Positions 1 to 6,659 of a stretch of 16,131 nucleotides of DNA are shown one piece after another. How positions within the stretch are numbered: the first letter of the stretch is position 1; every line of letters begins with the position of its first letter. This DNA is from an uncultured Oscillibacter sp. (GTDB lineage: Bacteria > Bacillota > Clostridia > Oscillospirales > Oscillospiraceae), in NCBI GenBank assembly GCA_937884915.1, contig CALAAN010000092.1, positions 1 to 16,131 of the forward strand, read 5' to 3'. The position numbers and the translations under genes are program-made. The notes below the pieces were generated by a model. That model was not told where the DNA came from. It worked only from the letters and a program-made list of their open reading frames with translations, and made no database searches.

Positions 1-120
1 TACCGTTATTTGCTATGGCTCCTGCAAAACGCGCCGCAACTGAGCGAAACTGATGCGGCGTGGGCAGAACAGTTCACGCCTGCCAATGCGCCGCAGGAGT
101 GCAAAATACCACAGAAATGA
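1..120 (+). pseudogene. IS66-family transposase, C-terminal fragment (cut by window edge)
   Basis: An open frame enters from the left edge and ends at TGA 118-120, giving 39 residues. The peptide (YRYLLWLLQNAPQL...DAAWAEQFTPANAPQECK) resembles the short C-terminal segment of IS66-type transposases, which typically reads 'YL.YLL...P......LLPwn.P..C'. The transposase would cut and join the ends of its own insertion sequence. Only the tail is visible, so whether the full gene is intact cannot be judged. It converges on the ribosomal operon from the opposite strand. The family call rests on pattern memory of a short region and is moderately sure; the reading frame itself is certain. Confidence 0.65.
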
Positions 121-160
121 AATCGTGCCATCCCGACTTGTGTCCCGGGGTGGCACGATT
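121..160 (+). terminator. Hairpin directly after the transposase stop, terminator-like
   Basis: The arms 121-135 (AATCGTGCCATCCCG) and 146-160 (CGGGGTGGCACGATT) form a 15-bp stem with one G-T wobble and a 10-base loop. It begins on the base after the transposase TGA and is followed by ATTATTATA rather than a clean T-run. It is therefore a plausible but not classical intrinsic terminator; protecting the transcript 3' end is an alternative role. Confidence 0.5.
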
Positions 161-230
161 ATTATACGCCTTTAGCTTTGACGGTTACGCAGCAACCTGT
201 CTCATCGTCCACTTTCCTATTTCAAACGAT

Positions 231-280
231 AAAAAGCCCTTTTGTATGGCTTCGCGATCTGCCATACAAAAGGGCTTTTT
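231..280. terminator. Bidirectional intrinsic terminator of the ribosomal operon
   Basis: The arms 231-250 and 261-280 are perfect inverted repeats of 20 bp around the 10-base loop TTCGCGATCT. Each arm carries the AAAAAGCCC/GGGCTTTTT motif, so both strands give a GC-containing stem ending in a run of five T. On the minus strand this is the first strong terminator after rplQ, about 155 bp past its stop, and it probably ends the whole alpha-operon transcript. On the plus strand it would stop read-through from the IS. Confidence 0.9.
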
Positions 281-312
281 ACTTATGGTTCAGCTTTCGA
301 CTGCGAGGCTGG

Positions 313-338
313 CTTAGACCAACTCAATCATTGCGGTC
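313..338 (-). repeat. Second copy of the rplQ 3' end
   Basis: Bases 313-338 match 435-460, the last codons of rplQ plus its stop, at 25 of 26 positions (the difference is A326 against G448). Read on the minus strand, both encode the peptide TAMIELV followed by TAA. The copies are 122 bp apart and in different frames relative to each other. The DNA between them (339-434) holds two short hairpins (353-369 and 383-398) and no recognisable gene. Confidence 0.85.
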
Positions 339-435
339 AGCACCGTGCCAAGAGCCGCCTTCGGCGGTTGCACGGCTGCACACCCGCCTGCGGGCGGGCG
401 TCGGCAGCGCCTCGACCGCACGTTAGCCTTATTTC

Positions 436-777
436 TTAGACCAACTCGATCATTGCGGTCTCGGCAGCGTCGCCGCGGCGGATGCCGGTGCGAACGATGC
501 GGGTATAGCCGCCGTTGCGCTCAGCATAGCCGGGAGCGATCTCCTTGAACAGCTTCTTGCAGACATCCTCGCGGGTGATGAAGCTCATCGCCTGGCGGTA
601 AGCTGCCAGATCGCCCTTCTTGCCGAGGGTGATCATCTTCTCAGCCACGGGCTTGATTTCCTTGGCGCGGGTGACCGTGGTCTCCATCTTGCCGTTATCC
701 AGGAAATCGGTGACCTGCTGACGGAGCATCGCCATACGCTGATCGGTAGTCTTACCGAGCTTACGAGTTCCGGGCAT
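436..777 (-). CDS. rplQ: 50S ribosomal protein L17
   Basis: This gene encodes L17, a large-subunit protein near the exit-tunnel region. The 113-residue product has the family N-terminus MPGTRKLGKTTDQRMAMLRQ, the central TRAKEIKPVAEKMITLGKKGD segment, and the C-terminal GYTRIVRTGIRRGDAAETAMIELV. Its length is that of bacterial L17. The start has a GGAGG site (minus strand AAGGAGGAAAACCACT before ATG). It is the last gene of the alpha operon, 69 bp after rpoA, with a 6-bp hairpin (820-835) in the spacer. Its final 26 bp are duplicated downstream. Confidence 0.98.
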   Translation of the reverse strand: MPGTRKLGKTTDQRMAMLRQQVTDFLDNGKMETTVTRAKEIKPVAEKMITLGKKGDLAAYRQAMSFITREDVCKKLFKEIAPGYAERNGGYTRIVRTGIRRGDAAETAMIELV

Positions 778-846
778 AGTGGTTTTCCTCCTTGTAAGGA
801 TAAGTTGTCGGCCGTCGTTCTACGCGTGGGCGTAGGGTGCCGGTCA

Positions 847-1800
847 TTAGTTGTTGTCTTCGCTGGCGAGGGACAGGCCCATCATCGCCAGCTTGTTGAT
901 GACCTCTTCGAGACTCTTGCGGCCGAGGTTTCTCACCTTCATCATATCGTCTTCGGTCTTGGAGATCAGGTCCTCGACCGTGTTGATATTGGCGCGCTTG
1001 AGGCAGTTGAAGCTGCGCACGCTGAGATCGAGCTCCTCGATCGTCAGCTCGAGCACCTTGTCGCGCTGCGCCTCGGCCTTCTCCACGACGGTGGACTTGC
1101 TGCCCATCGCATCGGAAAGGTCGGTGAAGAGCGAGAAGTGATCGCAGAGGATCTTGGCGCCGAGAGAGACGGCGTCGCGCGGACTGATGGTACCATCGGT
1201 CCAGACCTCAAGCGTCAGCTTGTCGAAGTCGGTCATATTGCCCACGCGGGTGTTTTCCACGGTGTAGTTGACCTTGTACACGGGCGTGTAGATCGAGTCA
1301 ACGGGAATGACGCCGATGGCCGTCTGCGCCGTCTTGTTGCGGTCGGCGGACACATAGCCGCGGCCGTGAGAAAGCGTCAGCTCCATGTTGAGCGTCGCAC
1401 CGGCATCCAGCGTTGCGATGTGCAGGTCGGGGTTGAGGACCTCGACCTCGCTGTCGCCCTTGATGTCGCCGGCCTTGACCTCGCACGGGCCCACAGCCTC
1501 AATATAAACGGTTTTAATGCCGTCGGTATTGTGCAGGCGGGTGATGAGGCTCTTGACATTCAGCACGATCTCGGTCACATCCTCCTTGACACCGGGGATG
1601 GTGGAGAACTCGTGCTGCACACCGGCGATCTTGATAGAGGTCGCCGCGGTGCCGGGCAGGGACGAGAGCATAATGCGGCGCAGCGCATTGCCGAGCGTGA
1701 TCCCGTAGCCGCGCTCAAGGGGCTCCACGGTGAACTTGCCGTAGGTGCCGTTCGCGGGGTCTTCCACGCACTCGATCTTGGGCTTTTCAATTTCAATCAT
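847..1800 (-). CDS. rpoA: DNA-directed RNA polymerase subunit alpha
   Basis: The alpha subunit dimerises to nucleate RNA polymerase assembly and touches promoter UP elements and activators. The product is 317 residues if it starts at MIEIEKPKIE. The dimerisation motif RGYGITLGNALRRIMLSSLPG spans about residues 30-50. The C-terminal helix-hairpin domain spans about 252-317, with LSVRSFNCLKRANI and the LGRKSLEEV loop. An upstream in-frame ATG at 1821 exists, but GGAGG at 1809-1813 is 8 bases before the ATG at 1800, so 1800 is chosen. The gene lies between rpsD and rplQ as in most bacteria; the 81-bp gap from rpsD is one of the larger ones here. Confidence 0.98.
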   Translation of the reverse strand: MIEIEKPKIECVEDPANGTYGKFTVEPLERGYGITLGNALRRIMLSSLPGTAATSIKIAGVQHEFSTIPGVKEDVTEIVLNVKSLITRLHNTDGIKTVYIEAVGPCEVKAGDIKGDSEVEVLNPDLHIATLDAGATLNMELTLSHGRGYVSADRNKTAQTAIGVIPVDSIYTPVYKVNYTVENTRVGNMTDFDKLTLEVWTDGTISPRDAVSLGAKILCDHFSLFTDLSDAMGSKSTVVEKAEAQRDKVLELTIEELDLSVRSFNCLKRANINTVEDLISKTEDDMMKVRNLGRKSLEEVINKLAMMGLSLASEDNN

Positions 1801-1808
1801 GCAGTTAC

Positions 1809-1813
1809 CCTCC
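1809..1813 (-). promoter_or_regulatory. Ribosome binding site fixing the rpoA start
   Basis: GGAGG on the minus strand lies 8 bases upstream of ATG 1800. The in-frame ATG at 1821 has no comparable site, so the seven extra residues it would add are unlikely to be translated. Confidence 0.8.
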
Positions 1814-1881
1814 ATTTCCATTCTGTGGTCTCAAAGTCCACACCAAAATTCTGCGTGTGTCTGTTGAGGGCTCGCCGCCGA

Positions 1882-2484
1882 TTACTTGGAGTACAACTCA
1901 ACGATGAGGTGCTCCTCAACGGGAACATCAATTTCTTCGCGGGCGGGAAGGCGGACCACGGTGCCCTTGAGGCTGTTCTTATCGCGCTCCATCCAGGTGG
2001 GAACCAGGAACACGGGAGCGTCCTGACCCATCAAGCGCTTGAAGACCTCGGAAGAGCGGCTGCTCTCCGCGACCTCGATCACATCGCCGGCCTTGACGAG
2101 GTAGGAAGGAATGTTGACCTTCTTGCCGTTGACGGTGAAGTGAGCATGGCTGACGAGCTGACGGGCCTGACGGCGGGTCATCGCAAAGCCCATGCGGTAA
2201 ACAACGTTATCCAGACGGCGCTCGACCGTGATGAGCAGGTTGTCACCGGTCTTGCCGGGGGCGGCAGCGGCGGACTCATAGTAGCCGCGGAACTGCTTTT
2301 CGAGGATACCATAGATGAACTTGACCTTCTGCTTTTCAGCAAGCTGAAGGCTGTATTCGCTCTTCTTCTTTCTCATCTGGCTGCCGGGATTGCGATTGGT
2401 GGTCTTCTTCGCATAGCCCATCACAGCAGGAGAAATGCCCAAAGCCTTGCAGCGCTTGGCGATCGGCTGCATATTCTTTGCCAT
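1882..2484 (-). CDS. rpsD: 30S ribosomal protein S4 (cysteine-poor form)
   Basis: S4 is a primary 16S rRNA binder that starts assembly of the 30S body and affects decoding accuracy. The 200-residue product has the S4 RNA-binding domain at about residues 90-150 (ERRLDNVVYRMGFAMTRRQARQLVSHAHFTVNGKKVNIPSYLVKAGD). The N-terminal region has only one cysteine (C12), so the four-cysteine zinc site of 'C+' S4 proteins is missing and this is the zinc-independent type. A strong GGAGG precedes the ATG. Location between rpsK and rpoA is canonical. Confidence 0.97.
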   Translation of the reverse strand: MAKNMQPIAKRCKALGISPAVMGYAKKTTNRNPGSQMRKKKSEYSLQLAEKQKVKFIYGILEKQFRGYYESAAAAPGKTGDNLLITVERRLDNVVYRMGFAMTRRQARQLVSHAHFTVNGKKVNIPSYLVKAGDVIEVAESSRSSEVFKRLMGQDAPVFLVPTWMERDKNSLKGTVVRLPAREEIDVPVEEHLIVELYSK

Positions 2485-2508
2485 AGTGCTTTTTACCTCC
2501 TCTTTCGA

Positions 2509-2916
2509 TTAGACGCGACGGCGCTTCGGGGGACGGCAGCCGTTGTGCGGGATGGGCGTAACGTCCTTGATCATCGTGACCTCCAGGCCGACAGCCTGCA
2601 GGGCGCGGATCGCAGCTTCACGGCCCTGGCCGGGGCCCTTGACAAAGACCTCGACCGTCTTAAGGCCATGCTCCATCGCAGCGGTAGCGGCCGTTTCAGC
2701 GGCGCTCTGGGCGGCGAACGGAGTGGACTTCTTGCTGCCGCGGAAGCCGAGGCCGCCGGAGGAAGCCCAGGAAAGGGCGTTACCCTGCGTATCGGTCACC
2801 GTGACCATGGTGTTGTTGAAGGAGGAACGAATATGAACCTGACCACGTTCGACGTTCTTCTTTTCGCGGCGACGGCGGATAACCTTCTTACCGGTTTTAG
2901 CATTGTTTGCTGCCAT
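2509..2916 (-). CDS. rpsK: 30S ribosomal protein S11
   Basis: S11 sits on the 30S platform near the E site and the mRNA exit. The 135-residue product shows the family core VHIRSSFNNTMVTVTDTQGNALSWASSGGLGFRGSKKSTPFAAQ, the signature FVKGPGQGREAAIRAL, and the basic end DVTPIPHNGCRPPKRRRV. The N-terminus is short and basic. It is preceded 16 bp upstream by rpsM and followed 24 bp later by rpsD, with a GGAGG-type site before the ATG. Confidence 0.98.
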   Translation of the reverse strand: MAANNAKTGKKVIRRRREKKNVERGQVHIRSSFNNTMVTVTDTQGNALSWASSGGLGFRGSKKSTPFAAQSAAETAATAAMEHGLKTVEVFVKGPGQGREAAIRALQAVGLEVTMIKDVTPIPHNGCRPPKRRRV

Positions 2917-2932
2917 ATTCTATTCTCCCTCC

Positions 2933-3301
2933 TTACTTCTTCTTGTTCGCAATGGTCTTCTTGGGGCCCTTGCGGGTACGAGCGTTGGTCTTGCTGCGCT
3001 GACCGCGAACGGGCAGGCCGCGGCGATGACGAGTGCCGCGATAGCAGCCGATCTCGCTCAGACGCTTGATGTCGAGCGCGGTCTGACGGCGAAGGTCGCC
3101 TTCCACGATGTAGCTGTGGTCGATGGCTTCACGAAGCTTGGCCTCGTCAGCATCGGTCAGATCCTTCACGCGGGTGTCAGGGTTCACGCCTGTCTGTGCC
3201 AGGATCTCCTGAGCACTCTTTCTGCCAATACCATAGATATAAGTCAAACCGATTTCGATTCGCTTATCCTTGGGCAGGTCAATACCGGCAATACGTGCCA
3301 T
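2933..3301 (-). CDS. rpsM: 30S ribosomal protein S13
   Basis: S13 lies in the 30S head and forms intersubunit bridges with the 50S while contacting P-site tRNA. The 122-residue product starts MARIAGIDLPKDKRIEIGLTYIYGIG, contains the helix-hairpin segment, and has the basic RGTRHRRGLPVRGQRSKTNARTRKGP tail. The frame stays open to an ATG at 3361, but family alignment and GGAGG at 3311-3315 (9 bases upstream) place the start at 3301. The gap to rpmJ is 23 bp. Confidence 0.98.
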   Translation of the reverse strand: MARIAGIDLPKDKRIEIGLTYIYGIGRKSAQEILAQTGVNPDTRVKDLTDADEAKLREAIDHSYIVEGDLRRQTALDIKRLSEIGCYRGTRHRRGLPVRGQRSKTNARTRKGPKKTIANKKK

Positions 3302-3310
3302 ACTTTTTAA

Positions 3311-3315
3311 CCTCC
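3311..3315 (-). promoter_or_regulatory. Ribosome binding site fixing the rpsM start
   Basis: Minus-strand GGAGG ends 9 bases before ATG 3301. It lies between the rpmJ stop and rpsM and excludes the 20-residue upstream extension, which would be antisense-free read-through of rpmJ in another frame. Confidence 0.75.
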
Positions 3316-3324
3316 AATTAAATC

Positions 3325-3438
3325 TTAGCCCTGGCGCTGCTTGTGCTTGGGATTCTCGCAAATGACCATGACACGGCCTTTACGACGAATGATCTTGCAC
3401 TTTTCGCACATGGGCTTCACGGACGGTCTTACTTTCAT
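3325..3438 (-). CDS. rpmJ: 50S ribosomal protein L36 (zinc-binding form)
   Basis: L36 is a very small protein bound to 23S rRNA of the 50S subunit. The 37-residue product begins MKVRPSVKPMCEKCKIIRRK and ends in KHKQRQG. The zinc ligands C11, C14, C27 and H32 are present, so this is the zinc-containing ('C+') form. GGAGG lies 9 bases before the ATG, in the 15-bp gap after infA. Its place between infA and rpsM is the usual one in Firmicutes. Confidence 0.96.
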   Translation of the reverse strand: MKVRPSVKPMCEKCKIIRRKGRVMVICENPKHKQRQG

Positions 3439-3453
3439 GTCGATAAACCTCCA

Positions 3454-3672
3454 TTACTTAGTACGCCAGGTAATTCGGCCGCGGGTCAGGTCATAGGGAG
3501 ACATCTCCACTGTGACCTTGTCACCGGGCAGAATCCTGATGAAATTCATTCTGAGCTTTCCGGAAATATGCGCTAAGATCGTGTGTCCATTTCCAATGTC
3601 TACTTGGAATGTGGTGTTGGGCATGGCCTCAACGACAACGCCTTCCACTTCAATCATGTCGGATTTTGCCAA
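3454..3672 (-). CDS. infA: Translation initiation factor IF-1, TTG start
   Basis: IF-1 is a one-domain OB-fold protein that covers the ribosomal A site during initiation and helps IF-2 and IF-3. The 72-residue product aligns with the family throughout: M-A-K-S-D-M-IEVEG at the start, GHTILAHISGKLRMNFIRILPGDKVTVE in the middle, and SPYDLTRGRITWR at the end. The initiation codon is TTG (3670-3672); the next in-frame ATG is five codons in and would delete the conserved MAK.D start. GGAGG at 3681-3685 is 8 bases before the TTG and lies within the last codons of the upstream KOW gene, which suggests coupled translation. Confidence 0.97.
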   Translation of the reverse strand: MAKSDMIEVEGVVVEAMPNTTFQVDIGNGHTILAHISGKLRMNFIRILPGDKVTVEMSPYDLTRGRITWRTK

Positions 3673-3675
3673 GTG

Positions 3676-3954
3676 TTATCCCTCCTGGTCCGGATTTTCC
3701 TTGCCGCTGTATGCGGCGATGGCTTTACGAAGCTCACTGTTTGTGATTTTTTCCTTGCTTCTGATCTTCTCGGCGACAGGCGCCGCGCTCTCTGCGATGA
3801 AGCGGACGTGCTTCTGCTTTTTCCGCTTCGGCGCTTCGATCCTGCGGCTCTTGCCGTCGGCCAGCAGCAGGTACTCTCCGTCTGTTTCCAGCACGAAGAA
3901 GTATTTGCCCTGTTCTCTGCCGGCAGTTGCCTGAACAAGATTCGCAATGTCCAT
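3676..3954 (-). CDS. KOW-domain RNA-binding protein (L14e-like), function unknown
   Basis: A 92-residue basic protein is encoded 3 bp upstream of infA and 10 bp after map. Residues 1-50 (DIANLVQATAGREQGKYFFVLETDGEYLLLADGKSRRIEAPKRKKQKHV) look like the KOW-type beta barrel known from archaeal/eukaryotic L14e and from small clostridial proteins annotated as KOW-domain RNA-binding proteins. The rest (50-92) is a charged helix without cysteines or membrane segments. Context in a translation operon suggests an RNA or ribosome partner, but no target is known to me. The start is an ATG with an AGAGG site. It is probably a lineage-specific member of this operon in Clostridia. Confidence 0.85.
   Translation of the reverse strand: MDIANLVQATAGREQGKYFFVLETDGEYLLLADGKSRRIEAPKRKKQKHVRFIAESAAPVAEKIRSKEKITNSELRKAIAAYSGKENPDQEG
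3681..3685 (-). promoter_or_regulatory. Ribosome binding site supporting the TTG start of infA
   Basis: The minus-strand GGAGG lies 8 bases from TTG 3672 but 23 bases from the ATG at 3657. Spacing therefore favours the rare TTG. The site overlaps the 3' end of the upstream gene, whose stop is at 3676-3678. Confidence 0.8.
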
Positions 3955-3964
3955 GGCGTCCTCT

Positions 3965-4717
3965 TTACGGTGCCGGAGCCGTCAGAATTTCAGGCTCGCC
4001 GGCGGTGATGAGGATCGTGTTTTCATAGTGTGCCGCGTATTTGCCGTCACGGGTCTTGACGGTCCAGCCATCGCTCATCTGGCGGATGGCTGCGGTGCCC
4101 GCGTTCACCATCGGTTCGACGGCGATCGTCATGCCGCGCAGCAGCTTCGGCCCGTGGCCCGGAGCCCCGTAGTTGGGGATCTCGGGCGCTTCGTGCATGT
4201 TTCTGCCGACGCCATGGCCGACATACTCGCGCACGACGGAGAAGCCGTTCGCCTCCACATACGCCTGCACGGCATGGGAGATGTCGGAAATGCGGTTGCC
4301 CTCGCGGGCCTGCGCAAATCCTTCAAAAAAGCTCTGACGAGTCACGTCGATCAGCCGCTGCGCCTCTTCGGAAATTTTTCCGCAGGGGTAAGTGGCCGCG
4401 CAGTCGCCGTGGAAGCCGCCGATATATGCGCCCACGTCCACGCTGACGATATCGCCCTCCTTGAGCACCCGGGGACCCGGGATGCCGTGGATGATCTCGT
4501 CGTTGACGGACACGCACACGCTGGCGGGATAGCCGTTGTAGTTTAAAAACGACGGCTCAGCGCCCTGCGAACGAATAAAATGGAACACTGCTTTGTCAAT
4601 TTCTCGGGTTGTTACGCCGGGCTTTACCATTTCCCCTGCTAACGCACGGGCAGCCGCGGTAATTTTTCCCGCTCGGCGCATCAATTCGATCTCGCGTTCT
4701 GATTTCACAATGATCAT
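3965..4717 (-). CDS. map: Methionine aminopeptidase, type I
   Basis: This enzyme removes the initiator methionine from nascent proteins at the ribosome exit when the second residue is small. The 250-residue product has the pita-bread fold pattern with all five metal ligands: D94 (VDVGA), D105 (HGDCAATY), H168 (GHGVGR), E201 (AVEPM) and E232 (HYENTI). The active-site histidines H77 and H175 are also present. It lacks the N-terminal zinc-finger or SH3-binding extension of longer forms. The gap to adk is 3 bp, as in the common secY-adk-map order. Confidence 0.97.
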   Translation of the reverse strand: MIIVKSEREIELMRRAGKITAAARALAGEMVKPGVTTREIDKAVFHFIRSQGAEPSFLNYNGYPASVCVSVNDEIIHGIPGPRVLKEGDIVSVDVGAYIGGFHGDCAATYPCGKISEEAQRLIDVTRQSFFEGFAQAREGNRISDISHAVQAYVEANGFSVVREYVGHGVGRNMHEAPEIPNYGAPGHGPKLLRGMTIAVEPMVNAGTAAIRQMSDGWTVKTRDGKYAAHYENTILITAGEPEILTAPAP

Positions 4718-4720
4718 GCT

Positions 4721-5359
4721 TTAACCATCCTGTCTCAAAATCGCGAGGATCGCCTTGGAGGTGGCCTCCACCGGCCCCATGTCCTCCACCGGATACAGAA
4801 CCCCACGCTCGCGGTAGAAGTCCTTGAGCGGTTCTGTTTCTCTATGATAGACCGCAAGGCGGTTTTTCACCGTCTCGGGCTTATCATCCTTGCGGGTGAC
4901 CAGTTCGCCGCCGCAGACGTCGCAGACGCCTTCGACTTTGGGCGGCACCGCCACAACGTGGTAGCTTGCGCCGCATTTGCTGCACACCCTGCGTCCGCTC
5001 ATGCGCTCCATGATGGTCGCGTCAGCGATCTCCAAGGAGACGACATGATCGAACTTGATACCGGCTGCCTCAAGAGCCTCCGCCTGCGCGATCGTGCGGG
5101 GCACACCGTCTAAGATGAAGCCTTTCGCACAATCGGGCTCGGCAAGCCGCTCTTTAATGATGCCGATGATGACCTCATCGGGTACCAGGTGGCCTTCGTC
5201 CATATAGGTCTTGGCCTTCATTCCCGTCGGCGTGCCCTCTTGGATGGCCGCGCGCAGAATGTTACCGGTGGAAATCGCGGGGATTCCTAACTCGCGGGAG
5301 ATGACAGCGGCCTGTGTGCCCTTGCCAGCGCCCGGAGCGCCCAATAAAATCAGTTTCAT
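4721..5359 (-). CDS. adk: Adenylate kinase, zinc-lid form
   Basis: Adenylate kinase converts ATP + AMP to 2 ADP and keeps the cellular adenylate balance. The 212-residue product has the P-loop GAPGAGKGT at 7-15, the AMP-binding STGNILR at 30-36, and FILDGVPRT at 81-89. A long lid carries four cysteines, C126, C129, C146 and C149, matching the structural zinc site of Gram-positive enzymes. Two positions differ from the commonest consensus: N33 where D is usual (STGDxLR) and V86 where F is usual (DGFPRT). Both probably reflect lineage variation, since all catalytic arginines appear present. It lies 13 bp after secY. Confidence 0.97.
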   Translation of the reverse strand: MKLILLGAPGAGKGTQAAVISRELGIPAISTGNILRAAIQEGTPTGMKAKTYMDEGHLVPDEVIIGIIKERLAEPDCAKGFILDGVPRTIAQAEALEAAGIKFDHVVSLEIADATIMERMSGRRVCSKCGASYHVVAVPPKVEGVCDVCGGELVTRKDDKPETVKNRLAVYHRETEPLKDFYRERGVLYPVEDMGPVEATSKAILAILRQDG

Positions 5360-5372
5360 AGAAACGCCTCTC

Positions 5373-6659
5373 TTACTCGAGGAAGCCCTTGTACTGGCGC
5401 ATCATCATCTGAGACTCCAGAGCACGGACCGTCTCAAGTGCAACACCAACAACGATGATGACCGAGGTACCGCCGATGGCGAGGCTGGAGTTGCCCAGCA
5501 GCTTGCCGGCGATCAGCGGGCAGATGGCCACGATGCCGAGGTAGATAGCGCCGAAAAGGGTGACCTTGTTGAGAACCTTGGCAATGAAGTCAGACGTGGG
5601 CTTGCCCGGACGGAAGCCGGGGATGAAGCCGCCGTTGCGCTTGAGGTTGTTGGAGATCTCAACGGGGTTAAACTGAATGGTAGCGTAGAAATAGCTGAAG
5701 CCGATGATCATCAGGAAGTAGACGATCAGATACAGCACAGACTTGGTGTCGATCGCGTCGTAGATGCTGCGGCCAACGGTGCCCTCCTCGGGAGTGCCGA
5801 TGAAGGCCCAGATGGTGGCGGGCAGGGACGCGATGGTCTGCGCGAAGATGATGGGCAGAACGCCGGACATGTTCACCTTCATGGGAAGGGTGGATGCCTG
5901 ACCGCCGTACATTTTGCGGCCAACCTGACGCTTGGCGTACTGGACGGGGATGCGGCGCTCGGCCTCGTTGACATGGACGATCAGAATGACCATCGCAAGC
6001 ATGCCGATCACAAGCAGCGCGATCCACAGGTAGCCGATGGAGCCCTTGGTGCCGATGTAGCTGCCCGCCATGGTGATCATGTTGGGCACGCGGGACAGGA
6101 TACCCGCAAACAGGATGATGGAGATACCGTTGCCGACGCCGAACTCATTGACCTGTTCGCCCAGCCACATCACGAACGAAGAACCTGCAACAAACGAAAC
6201 AATGATCACGAGCGCCGGCCAGATGCCCTGCTGCTCGAGGATGTTGTAGTTCTTGCAGATCATGTAGTAGCCAAAGCCCTGGAGCAGGGCGATCGCCACG
6301 GTCGCGTAGCGGGTGATGGAAGCGATCTTCTTCTTGCCGGCCTCGCCGCCGTCGCGGGCGAGACGCTCGAGCGCGGGGATCGCGATCGTCAGCAGCTGGA
6401 TGATGATCGAGCTGTTGATGTAGGGCTGAACACCCAGCGCGAAGACCGTCGCTTCTGCGAACGCGCCGCCGGACATGACATTGTAGAGGCCCAGCACCGT
6501 GCCGCTCATCGTGTCAAGATACGTTTTGAGCGTGGCAGTGTCGATATAGGGGACGGGGATCGCGTTACCGATGCGGAAGATCAAAAGGATCAGCAGCGTG
6601 AACACGATCTTCTTGCGCAGTTCGGGAACGCCCCAGGCCTTACGGATCGTCTGAATCAC
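5373..6659 (-). CDS. secY: Protein translocase channel subunit SecY, GTG start
   Basis: SecY forms the membrane channel of the Sec system and works with SecE, SecG, SecA and translating ribosomes. The 428-residue product has ten hydrophobic segments, a short N-terminal cytosolic helix, the plug and second helix region (ALGVQPYINSSIIIQLL, about 74-90), the cytosolic loop ERRIPVQYAKR at 234-244, and the loop FNPVEISNNLKRNGGF at 330-345 that contacts ribosome and SecA. The start is GTG at 6657-6659, immediately after the rplO TAA with no gap. The N-terminus M-IQTIRKAWGVPELRKKI fits the family. The ribosome site AGGTGG (6665-6670) lies within rplO, implying coupled translation. Confidence 0.98.
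   Translation of the reverse strand: MIQTIRKAWGVPELRKKIVFTLLILLIFRIGNAIPVPYIDTATLKTYLDTMSGTVLGLYNVMSGGAFAEATVFALGVQPYINSSIIIQLLTIAIPALERLARDGGEAGKKKIASITRYATVAIALLQGFGYYMICKNYNILEQQGIWPALVIIVSFVAGSSFVMWLGEQVNEFGVGNGISIILFAGILSRVPNMITMAGSYIGTKGSIGYLWIALLVIGMLAMVILIVHVNEAERRIPVQYAKRQVGRKMYGGQASTLPMKVNMSGVLPIIFAQTIASLPATIWAFIGTPEEGTVGRSIYDAIDTKSVLYLIVYFLMIIGFSYFYATIQFNPVEISNNLKRNGGFIPGFRPGKPTSDFIAKVLNKVTLFGAIYLGIVAICPLIAGKLLGNSSLAIGGTSVIIVVGVALETVRALESQMMMRQYKGFLE

Larger units (their letters stand above)
1..188 (+). mobile_element. Right end of an IS66-like insertion sequence (partial)
   Basis: The transposase tail is followed by a hairpin and then by the stretch GCTTTGACGGTTAC at 175-188. IS66 elements typically start with GTAA, so their right end reads TTAC; TTAC at 185-188 fits such an end. 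The other inverted repeat and the target duplication lie outside the window, so the boundary is inferred. If correct, the element sits about 40 bp beyond the ribosomal operon terminator, a place where insertion would do little harm. Confidence 0.45.

Noticed and set aside
60..548. Several short plus-strand frames near the left edge
   Set aside because: They overlap the transposase tail, the terminator palindrome and the rplQ antisense strand, with no ribosome binding sites.
805..3069. 754-codon plus-strand open frame
   Set aside because: It lies antisense to rpoA, rpsD, rpsK and part of rpsM, all with clear family matches. The length is explained by GC-rich codon bias on the opposite strand; the translation has no recognisable domain.
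5090..5270. Defective adenylate kinase because of N33 and V86
   Set aside because: The P-loop, zinc lid and remaining signature residues are intact, and such variants probably occur in related Clostridia, so this is more likely lineage variation than damage.
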